In this document: positions 46,501 through 58,500 of the stretch, one piece after another
Position numbering within the stretch: the first letter of the stretch is position 1
How the letters are laid out: every line of letters starts with the position of its first letter
From: Luidia sarsii
Lineage: Eukaryota; Echinodermata; Asteroidea; Paxillosida; Luidiidae
Assembly (NCBI GenBank): GCA_949987565.1
Contig: OX465102.1
Span: forward strand, 13,058,216-13,122,215
Direction of reading: 5' to 3'
DNA length: 64,000 nt
The notes under the pieces: generated by a model
Seen by the model: only the letters and a program-made list of their open reading frames with translations
The model's database searches: none
What the model was told of the DNA's origin: nothing
Position numbers and translations under genes: made by a program

Positions 46501-49500
46501 TGCTAAAAAGTAAAAGATGACTAATTCAGACGAAAAATGTTTTCATACTCGCTCTAAACCCCACCCTTACCCCCCTCTCCCAAGGCGCCTGAATGTTTCT
46601 GGAGTGCAATGGTCTGCTTCACATGGGTTTTCTTTCTCTCTCTCTATTTTTTCATGTTCGTTTTGGTTTAAGTCTCTGGTGACCAGTGATCTTTTACCAT
46701 TTTCAGTGTATGACTTGTTGCCCCCCCCTACCAATATGTTGAATGATCACTTGGCCTAGATGGTTGACAGTGGGCATCCCCTCTGCTTGTCAACTCTGGG
46801 GCCCATCTGCTTTTAATTTAACCCCAACCCCCCCCCCCCCCCTCCCTCCCAAAAAATCAGGGTTATTTTTTCTTTCTCTCACAAATCTGACAGTTATGGG
46901 CTGGGGTAGGGGGGGTGTTTGGGATAGAACATTTGGGGGATTTGGACCCCCATTAAACCCTACCCTACCCTACCCTACCCTACCCTACCCTACCCTACCC
47001 TACCCTATCCCTACCCTACCCTACCCTACCCTATCCTACCCTACCCTACCCTACCCTACCCTACCCTACCCTACCCTACCCTACCCTACCCTACCCTACC
47101 CTATCCTACCCTACCCTACCCTACCCTATCCTACCCTACCCTACCCTACCCTACCCTATCCTACCCTATCCTACCCTACCCTACCCTACCCTACACTACC
47201 CTACCCTACCCTACCCTATCCTACCCTATCCTAACCCATGTAAGGTTGTTCGATATTTCGATATTTCGATATATCGCGATATCGCTTTCCGGCGATTATC
47301 ATATCGAACGCATTTCAGGATATCGCGATATTTTCGATATCGCGATATCGAAAAAAGTATCACGATATCGGAAAAAAATCTGGTTTCCCAACCCCATTAT
47401 CGCCTGTCTGTAAGCTTGTATAGCGTGGCAATCAGAGAGATCTTGAAGGGCGATAAGCTTTCGTTAGTAAAAACAACGAAAAACCCGAAACCGCAAGGGG
47501 AGAGGAGCGCCAGCCAGCCATTTGACTCTTGCATTGCGCGCGGTCTCCACAAAGGCAATGCGTCAGCAACAGATCCACTGCAAGTGCAAGCTCACTTCCG
47601 GTGTTTGTAGCATACTTTTCGTACAGCGCGACCTCGGTACGCTGGGCACGCACGGCGACTCGTGTTTGGGACATTTTCCCCCATGTGGCCTACATAAGTT
47701 ATCCGATCGTTTACGATATTATCCAGGCTGCAAAAATTGCAGATTCATTTTCCTACCGATGTCTCCCAATGCAGCCAAATATAATGTAAAAATACATACT
47801 TTACATAATTATGTTTTAATCTCAGAAAATCAAAATCGAAGAGGAAAGACGTTGGAAAAACTAAACGTCACTGTTCATAACGCACGTGCGACCTCTGATT
47901 TCTCGATCCTTCTATGCTGCTGTGGTACCCGCCACGCAGCTGTACTAAAGGCACGTGTAAGTCAACGTACACCAGCGAAGTACGGCCTGGCCATTTGCAC
48001 ATCGTGTACATCGAAGTTCGGTGGACTTTTTTTTTGTAGGGGGGGGGGGGTCACATCGCGATCTATTCCAACTTGAATGATTCCAACTTGGACGTGTATA
48101 CTAACAATCATTTTGCGGCGTGGATGAGAAAAGGTGAACTGCTGCTTTATTCTCCTTTTTAGCAGCCCCCCCCCCCAAAAAAAAAGGTACAGTAAACATT
48201 TTTCCAGTACGCATCCGTACGACCGAAAGGGACATCAGATTTTGTTCAAAGTGATCGTTATGCCGACGTAAATGTACTACTGATGGTTTGTCTCCCCTCA
48301 TGAATATTAATCTGAAGACCCATTGGCTCTGGCCAGACATGTATTTGTGACGTCATATGTAAGCATCGAGTTGCTGAAAACCGCCTCGTATATCGTCTTT
48401 TTTAAATGTAATAATGTATTCTTAATACATCAACAAAAAATAGTTTCGTTTTGGCGTATACTTTTAAAAGAGCGACCTGGGATAGTTGTTTTAAATTATT
48501 TTTTTTCGTTGATAAATGAGGAGTTTAAGGGGGTTAAACAATTGGTAACTATGGCTTAAAGTTAGACGCATTTGCTACATACAAGTTTCCGTCAATCACA
48601 GTGTGTATTGAATGGAAATCCAGGTCACTACCTTGACTTCCGCTTACGCACCAGATATCGCGATAATATCGGATATCGCGATATATTCCTGACGATATAT
48701 CGAAACCAAAAATTCCGGATATCGAACAACCTTAAACCCATGTACCCTACCCCTACCCTACCCTACCCTACCCCATCCCTACCCTACCCTACCCTATGCT
48801 GTCCGTCTAAGTCAGAAAAAAACTGGGTGAACAGACAGTTCAACCACATGACATCAACTTCCAGGAGGGAAATGATTAACAGTAACACCTTTTGTGTTTT
48901 ACCAATAATCCTCCTTTTCTTCACCCTCCCACTTCCCTCCTTGTATCTTGCCCTTTGACCTCGTCATTCAGCCTTTGAGAAGGGTCCTGCTGGGATCGAA
49001 ACGACATGCCCTCTAAATTAAAAAAAAAAAATCATAATTTCAGGAAAACCTCTACTGAAAATGAGGGTTTTCTCACTGAAAATGAGAGTTTTCTAGTGAC
49101 CAGTGGCTCATACACGTACATGTAGATGTTTCAAAGTACATGTGTACATCAATGTCAGTTCATGACATACTCATGGGTAGAAGGCCACTCACCCTAAGAC
49201 GTTGCTATGTTGGACCGGCTGACTACTAGATAAGGTCAAACCCTGCCCTCATTGCCAAAATAAGTACTGATCACTCAGAGCCAGGCTAGGTTTGGCAGAC
49301 ATTAGCCTTGGCAGAGCTTTCCTCGCTCACTCAAGTGCGTTCAGTAGGGCTGCTCTTGCTCTCCGCAATCCGTTCCAATCTGATCTGATCTGATCTTCCC
49401 AGTCTCCGTCGAGCAGTGAACCGCCGTCTCTGAACTCGGCCGCAGGAAACTCAAAGGGGAATTCATCACTTTATTACTGTGCGGGAAGGCAGCATTGCTT

Positions 49501-52500
49501 GCAGATGGCCCACTGTGATTTGAGATGATTCAATGCAACATGATGTTGGCCAATCCTTCCCCTGCCCCCCCCCCCTCCACCCGACTTACTCACTAGGGAT
49601 TGATTTCTTACCCAAAACAAGTGCCAGGAATAGGCCGTGACACCACGTATGAAGTCATCTCTTTTTAGAATGAGTGTGGCACTGAGAAGAACGGGCCTCA
49701 GATTGGAAATGTTTTTGGGAAGGTTACAGGTTGAGTGTGTTGCTCTGAAAAGAGCAGGGTACAGAATTATTATGGCTGTTAGAAGAGCCGGTGAAAAAGA
49801 TGAGTATGGCTCTGAGAAGAGGCAGCAACAAAATAAGTTTGGCTCTAAGAAGGGCCAGTGAAAGAATGAGTATAGCTCTGAGAAGAGCCTGTGAAAGAAT
49901 GAGTATAGCTCTGAGAAGAGCCTGTGAAAGATTGGTTGTGGCTCTGAGAAGAGCCTGTGAAAGATTGGTTGTGGCTCTGAGAAGAGCTGGTGAAAGAATG
50001 AACATACATGTACATGTAGCTCTGAGAAGAGTGGGAGTATAGCTCTGAGAAGGGCCAGCAACAGAATTAGTGTGGCTCTGAGAAGAGCTGGTGAAAGAAT
50101 GAGCATAGCTCTGAGAAAAGCCTGTGAAAGAATGAGTATAGCTCTGAGAAGAGCCTGTGAAAGAATGAGTATAGCTCTGAGAAGAGCCTGTGAAAGATTG
50201 AGTGTACATGTACATGTAGCTCTGAGAAAAGCATGTGAAAGATTGAGTATAGCTCTGAGAAAAGCCTGTGGACAAGGGTGAAAGAATGAGCATAGCTCTG
50301 AGAAAAGCCTGTGAACAAGGGTGAAAGAATGAGCATACATGTAGCTCTGAGAAAAGCCTGTGAAAGAATGAGTATAGCTCTTAGAAGAGTCTGTGAAAGA
50401 TTGAGGATACATCTAGCTCTTAGAAGAGCCTGTGAACAATTGAGTATAGCTCTGAGAAGAGCCTGTGAAAGATTGAGTGTACATGTACATGTAGCTCTGA
50501 GAAAAGCCTGTGAAAGATTGAGTATAGCTCTGAGAAGAGCCTGTGAACAAGGGTGAAATAATGAGTATAGCTCTGAGAAAAGCCTGTTAAAGATTGAGTG
50601 TACATGTAGCTCTGAGAAAAGCCTGTGAAAGATTGAGTATAGCTCTGAGAAGAGCCTGTGAAAGAATGAGTATAGCTCTGAGAAGAGCCTGTGAAAGAAT
50701 GAGTATAGCTCTGAGAAGAGCCTGTGAAAGATTGAGTGTGGCTCTGAGAAGAGCATGTGAAAGATTGAGTGTGGCTCTGAGAAGAGCCTGTGAAAGAATG
50801 AGTATAGCTCTGAGAAGAGCCTGTGAAAGAATGAGTATAGCTCTGAGAAGAGCCTGTGAAAGATTGAGTGTGGCTCTGAGAAGAGCCAGTAACAGAGTAC
50901 TGTTCTGAGGCTATCAACATGAAGTGATACTAAGTTCTCTTTGGTGTGTTTTTATGCAATTAGTATATATATATATTTTTTTTAATCTTCATCTGGTCTC
51001 TGAACAAGTGTGCCCTGCAGAAATTGCATCATGTGCATAAGGTCCACTTCCAAGACCCTAAGGCCCCACAATTACAGTCTACCGGTCCCACCGTATGCTT
51101 ATCCTCTACAGCCTGTCACCAGCACAGACACTATGGTCAAGAGTGGCCTCTCCACCAATGTCAGCACCAGGCACCAGGTCATCACCGCCATGAAGGAATA
51201 TGAGAACAAGAGCTTTGAGGTAGGCCAGAAAACCACACCCATGAAATCTTATCGATACGAAATAACAGACAGCCACGTCACAGCCAGCCAGTTCTCACTG
51301 CCCATGGCCGCCATACGGTGTTTTCAAATGATGTGCCATTTTTTTAAAGTTGCCATGAAACAGTACACTGTTTACAAGTGAGTCAAACCGGGCTCAATCG
51401 GATGTCAGTGTTGTTAAGATACATATTGTTCTCTGGTACGCTGTGAAGAGTCTTTGACAATAGGGCTCTCTCAGTTCCCCTGCACTCCTTCATCAGAGCC
51501 ATGATCAGGCACGTAAAGATGGTTCTTTTTCGGTGGGTTAAAGATTTACATGAAACTTATACAGGTTGAAGATGGTTATAGTGAAAATCTCTCACTGAAA
51601 TATCTCTGCCTAAAATGTTGCATTTTGGGAGAAATGAGTAAAAGAAATAGTTTACGTCTCACCGAGATCTAAACTATTTTTCGGATAAGTACGGCTTTGA
51701 AGGCTGCATTTTTGCTAAACAAATGAAGCAGTTTTCGCGATTTTCTCGAGACTCGGTTGGCGGATTGAGCTGAAATTTGCACAGGTGTGCTATTTCATGC
51801 ATACATGTATGTTGGATCAGACAATGTATGGATGCTTTTCTTTGACCTCGACCAATGTTGTGTAGGGGCTTTAAGGTACACAGTGGTAATAACTATGCCC
51901 CACTTCAAACGAGCCCCCTCTCTCTCTCTCCTCCTCCTCCTCCAATTGCTCAGGAGTTGCGGATGGAGGACTACACGACCAACCGCAAAGGGCCGTCCAG
52001 CACTGGCCTGCTGAACCAGAATATCACCCAGGTGGACAAGGGCAGCAGCAGCCTCTTTGGCAACACAGCCGCCCCAGCCTCGGGCGCCGGCTTCTCCTTT
52101 GGCCAGAACAAGCCGGTGTTTGGCACCAGTACCCAGTGTGAGTGTGGCCCAGAGGCGATTTACATTTAGTTTGGTCATTTGGTTGGATGATTTGTTTAGT
52201 TTTTGATTTGTCTGCGATTTGGTTGGTTCCTTTATTAATTCATTTCTTTTTCCATTCGGTACTTTGTTCCTTCGTTCCTTTGTTCCTTCAGTCCTTCCTT
52301 CCTTTACTTTCTTATTTTGATTATTAATTCCTTAGTTCCTTCAAATTTCCGTTGTTCCTTTTCTGATATGTTTCTTTGTTCCTTCGTTCCTTCGTTCCTT
52401 CGTTCCTTCGTTCCTTCGTTTCTTCGTTCTTTCGTCCTTCGTTCATTTGTTCCTTCGTTCCTTTGTTCCTTCGTTAATTCGTTCCTTCGTTCCTTAGTTC

Positions 52501-55500
52501 CTTCGTTCCTTCGTTCCTTCGTTCCTTCGTTTCTTCGTTCCTTCGTTCATTCCTTCCTTCCTTCCTTGTGTTTATTTTTTTAATGTTTTTGTAACTGATT
52601 TGTAAATTTATTTGTTGAATAAAGTGTCCTCTTGAAAAGTCAAAGTCCTTCCTTCCTTCCTTCCTTCCTTCCTTCATTCATTCATTCCTTAGTTCCTTCA
52701 TTTTTACATTCCTCTTGTTCCTTCATACCTTCGTTCCTTTTCTCCTATGTTCCTTTGTTCATTCAATCCTTTGTTCATTCATTCCTTCACTCAGTACCTT
52801 CGCTCCTTCATACCTTTGTTCCTTCACTCCATTCCTTTGCTCCTTTCTTTTTTCATTCTTTTGTTCATTCCATTTCTTCCTTTTTCCTTTGTTCCTTCCT
52901 TTGTTAATTCATTTCTTCCTTCATTCCTTCCTTCATTCCTCCGTTCCTCCATTCCTCATTCTCTGTTACTCTGTCCATTCATCTATTCACCCATTGGTTC
53001 CTTCCTTCAGTCGTTCATTCAGTCCCTAGTGTCTTGTCTACAGCAGTATGCAACTCTGAATGGCTGTGGCTTTTCTTCTACAGAGGTGCTGTGTAATACA
53101 CACAAAAGGATATTCCTGTACAGAGAGATGCCCTGAGCCAAAGCCACTAACTTAGATCAGGGCACACACAAGTTGAAGGTCAAAACTGATCTTTGGTATT
53201 GATGACCCTTTCCATTTCAGCGGCCTTTGGGGCCACTTCCGGCGGCCTATTTGGCAACCAGCCAGCGCAGGCCACGGGCGGCCTGTTTGGCCAGAAAGCG
53301 GGCACTTTTGGGGCCACCTCTGGCACGGCGCTGGGCTTTGGCGACAAGCCCGCCACGGCCTTTGGCCAGAACACCGGAAACAAGGTCAGTAGATCGAAAA
53401 AACACAAATTTGGGAGGGGGGGTCTTCCAAACCTGTCTTGAAAAACAGGTAATCTTAAGATCAGGTTTATCTTTTCCCTGTTTTGCACTGAATGGAGCAG
53501 GGCATTTTATTTTATTTTTTACAATTTCATTTATTTAAATGCTGCATAATGGACTGTACATGGTGATATTATATTTGAAGTACATGTACATTTTTAAACT
53601 GTATGTTGTTAACATTATCAAACACAAAACCTAAGTTACAGGATGGCAGCATCTTCGGTTCATAACGACTGTGGTACGGTAGCAACATTGTCAGGATTCA
53701 ATTGCTCGCTCTAATGTTCTTGCCCCTCCCTGCTTCTGACAGAGTCTGTTTGGCCAGACGGCCACCACCCAGAGCACGGGACTGTTTGGCTCCACACCGG
53801 CCACCGGCACCACAGGCTTTGGCACCGGCAGCACCTTTGGTGCCGCCACGGGCTTCACTCAGGGCCAGGTAGGGCACTGATACAGACCTCTCAGTTTCTC
53901 TTGGGCAATCCTATGGGAGCTAATGGGCCCGGACAGATGTACCCCTAGTACATGTATACATATACTGCGTGCAGTTATACACTCGCGAGCTGAACGATGG
54001 TGTACCGCCAGGCTTTTGGATGTCAGAATGAGAGCGGGAAAAAGCTGGGAAATCTTTCCATGCAGTTCCCAACAAGGACAAGAGACCTGTTTGACATCCA
54101 AAAGCCTGGCAGTACACCATCGTTCAGCTCGCGAGTGTATAACTGCACACAGTATAAAAAGTATGCATGTAGTAGGGGTACATCAATCCGGGCCCATGCG
54201 GGAGTTTTCCTTTTCGATGTCATACCCCCCGCAGTGACTGGTGGGCCATTCGAAAAGATGGCAGTTTGCTGGAACGCAAATTCGAACACCGAATTCCATG
54301 ATTTTTCCCTCTTTTTGAAAGTCGTAGGTGAGTAGCACATAGGTATACAAAACCCCTGATGATAGTTGGAATCCAGCAGTCTCCTGACGACGAGCAGAGT
54401 ACACACTGCTCGAAACGTTGAGTCACCGGCTCTTTTCAGAGCCACACTCAGTCTCAAAAGAGATGATAAACACGGTGTCACCGCAAACCAATTAATAACA
54501 TAGGTAATTGTAGGTTGTTTTTAACACCCAATCAGATAAGCCAACATTTTTCTCTGGGTTTCATTCCCCTTTAATGGGCTCTGTGAAATTGGCCCCTGGT
54601 GTGGTCTGAAGAGATCTGAGTTTTTGGGGTTTTTTTGTCTCCTTCCTCTCCTCAGCCCACCGGCTTGTTTGGGAAGCCCACCGGCTTTGGGACCACCACC
54701 TCCAGCACCGGACTGACCCTGGGCTCAAACACCTCCACGGGACTGTTTGGCCAGCAGAACAAGCCGGGCCTGACTCTGGGCACTGCCGGCACCGCGGGAT
54801 TCGGTGAGCAAGAGTGGGGGAGAGGACGAGAGGGGATGGAGACGAGCAGAGAATGGGGATAGGGGTAGTGATGGTTGGTGATGAGGGGGGAGGGGGATGG
54901 GGGGAAATGGCGATGATGGTGATGTTGAGGATGATGATTATTATTATTATTATTATTGGTTTATTTCAAAATAGAAACATCGCAGTCAAAGACTGAATTG
55001 CGTTTTTATATAACATTAAAAAGGTATGTAAAAAACAAGACATTCAGTATAAGAAAGATTTTAAAAAGGAAAATATAAAACTATTACATTCACATCAAAA
55101 ACAATTAGAAGACGAAAGGACACCAAACAAATTACAATGATTAAAATGCATTTTCTATAATCACGCAAAACCTAAAATTGGAAATCACCCCTCGGAGTAC
55201 CAGCCCGAAATAGTCTTATAAAGATGTTAAAAACCCAGAATTTAAAGAGAGTGAACCCCACACCCCCACCTCAAACCAACATCATCACCACCCTACGCGA
55301 CCTACCACAGGCCAAGTTACGAGCAGCAAACAAATTAATGACAGTTATTAAGTACATCGACAAGGGATGGGATACAGCTCTTTTTAAAACGGCTAGTCCG
55401 GCATCTCGGAGTACACATCTTGTTAGAATTCCGCAAGGTAGGGATAGAATTCCGCATGATGGTAGGGATAGTGATGGTGAAGATGATGGTAGGGATAGTG

Positions 55501-58500
55501 ATGGTGAAGATGATGGTAGGGATAGTGATGGTGAAGATGATGGTAGGGATAGTGATGGTGAAGATGATGATGAGGATGAGGATAGCAACGATGATGTTGT
55601 TGACAATGCTAATGATGGGGGGGGGGTAGTGATGAGGATGATGATGAAGATGAGAATGAGGATGAAGAGATAGTGATGATGGTTATAGTGAAGATGATGG
55701 TGGAGATGATTATATTGAGGAAGAGGATGAAGAGGGTAGCTAGTGACTGCCACAAATTTGTGTTTTTCATAAGCCACACTCAGAGGACTTACCTAGCTCT
55801 TGAACAATGAAATCTGAAGACTTCTAGTGAATGCCATAGAGTGTGTTAGATGTGAGCTGCAGTCAAAGTACATACCCTAACTCGACTTCCCAGATGATGA
55901 CTCAGCTCTGCAAAAGAGTTGCCAGTATTAGAGGTGAAGACTATTCGTATCAGTGCCTACCATTGATATGTGTGGTGGATGTAAGCTACAGAGGGCATAT
56001 CTCGTATTCAACTTTTACCCGATGACAGCACAGCTCTAGAAGAGTTCACCATCTGAAGACACTCTGAAGACTATTAGTGCATGTTATGTTATCCCGTTCT
56101 CCTCAACCCAGGTGGTTTTGGCACGGCCACCAACCAGTCCACCAGCCTGTTTGGCAACAAGGGGGCCGCCACGGGATTTGGTGGCCTGGGCACCGGCCTA
56201 GGGGGCGGCCTGGGGACAGGTTTCGGCGCCACCAACCCGGGCTCCTCCCTCTTTGGCGGCACCACCAAGCCCTCCACACTGGGCGGGCTGGGCGGCTTCG
56301 GAACCACAAGTGAGTACCGAGTCTCGCTTTTTTCATTTTGAGACGGAGGAGGACACTGGGAGAGGGTAAAGGCTGCCGCACACTAGAGCTATCTGCTGAG
56401 CAAAAATTCTCTTTTCAAAATGGCATCATAGGGATGTAAGACTTCCGGAAATTTCTGGATTTCCGTAAATGACGTGATTTAAAAAAAAAAAAAAAATGTC
56501 AAACAGGTATCTCAAACTGATATACAAAAATGCTGTAAACTGCTTACTGACTTAAAATTACCAAAATGCAAATCTTAAAATTTAGTGGGCCTGATATTTC
56601 GATCCTAGCAGGCCCTTTCTCAAAGGCAGAGAGAAAGCTTTTGCCTTTGAGAAAGGTCCTGCTAGGACCTGCTTGAGAAAGGTCCTGTGAGGATCGAAAC
56701 GTCAGGCCCACTAAATTTTAAGGTATCTCTACTGCTCATTTTTATCTGTTAAAGGTCTAAAAACTGAAGGGTGCCTGCACCCCTGCCGTGAACCTCTCGT
56801 TTGCATAAGCGCTCACTCGCAGTCGTATATGCGCTCGCTCGCAGTTGCACAATAAATTTATTGGCCTTCGGTGATTTTCAGGAAATGACTTTGTCGGTCA
56901 CCTACATCCCTGCCATCACATGAACAGAGCGTGTGCTTTCATTGGCCAGTTGCTATTTTTTTTTGCTCAGCACGCTGCTCATGTCACTGCACACGATGAG
57001 TTTTCATCCACGGGAGGCGAAAAAAAAAAAAAAGTGTACATATTGGTCTCACGGCCTCTTGAGGCAGAAATATCACCTAAAGTTCAGCGCACACGGTGAG
57101 CTACGTGCTGAGCTAACGGCCACCAGAGACTTTTTGCTCAGCAGATAACTCTCGTGTGCGGCAGCCTTGTGTGCAGCAGCCTTAAGGCTGGCAAAGTCCA
57201 GTGCTGATGGGAAGAATTCTAAGATGGATGTCCTGACGACGTTTTTTGTTTCGTCCTTTGATTCCAGGTGGACTGGGCGGAGGACTGGGAGCGGGGACCG
57301 GTCTGAGCCTCGGTGGCAATACAGCCTCTATTGGCAAGTAAGTCTGGAACCCTGCCTCCTGGAACAAAGCAGCAGATTCTCTGAAATTGGAGCCGTTTCA
57401 TTTGATTCATCCTATATAAACCTATTCATTGATTCCTTAGTGGAAAGTTTGCAGTAACACCATGTACAACATCTCTTAAGAGAGACGATGGCTCTGAAAA
57501 GAGCCGTTTAGTCTGAGAGTTGGCCAGTAATAGTAAGAGTTACCGCCGCTTTTCAGAGCCACCCTCCATCTCACCGCAAACCTTCCACTTTGTGCTTCCA
57601 CCATGCAAACCTTTAAATCTTATCTATTTATTGACTGCCTGTTATCTGATGTTTCGTTGTCGTTGTTTTTGGTTTTTTTAAGTCCGACAGCCAGTTTGGG
57701 AGTGCAAGACCAGCAAGCACAGCAGCAGCTCCTGGCCATCTTCAACTCGCCCTACGGCGACAATCCGCTCTTCAGGAACAGACTCAGTGTGAGTTGCACT
57801 TCTCCCCCACCCTTCCCTAACACTCTTGTCTCTTGGACCTGTTACTTTGGGATCAGCATCCCTTGCTATGGCTACACAATGGCTGTAGTTACGGCTATGT
57901 CTATGCCTATGGCTGTCAGGGCTCGACCTTAGCACTAGCCCGACGGTCATTGTCTAGTAAAACCAGCTGCGGGCTAGTAAAATGACCCATTTTGCTAGCC
58001 CGGCGGACTAGAAAAAAGTAGACAGCAGTGTGGCGACAAAAAATAATGCGGGCAGGGATGAGAAAGTAGAAGCTAAATTTGTTTTGCTTGACCTAATAAC
58101 CTTGTGTTAAATTCAATATCAATTATACAGGGCTAGTCAAACTTGCTGCGGGCTAGCAAAAAACTCAATTTACTAGCCGGGTGGGCTAGTTAAAAAAAAA
58201 CTTAAGCGCAAGGCTTGGGCTGTGGCTATGGTTATGGCTATGGGCCTATGGCTGCGCCTTTGACTGGCCTACCCGTGGAGTTAAGCCCTGGGATCTTGCG
58301 TCGTTCTGCTTTAAACCCTCTCTCTAACCTCCCTTCTCATTTTTCCACCCGCAACAGGAGTCAGACAAGAGGGATGACATCTTGAAGCCGACCAGCAAGG
58401 CTGCCCAGAAAGCATTGACCAAGCCTCTGCAGCACAAGGTGAGAACAAGGCCAGGCATTGTGTGGCATGGGGCCTCGCTTAGTGGCTACAACTATGGCTG

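Noticed and set aside
47522..48076. 184-codon ORF inside the hAT-like element as a transposase
   Set aside because: No BED finger or hAT dimerisation motif could be recognised.
49474..50920. ORFs of 166-312 codons on both strands reading [11 protein letters not shown] or [11 protein letters not shown]
   Set aside because: The 33-bp satellite unit is divisible by three and stop-free in several frames; artefact.
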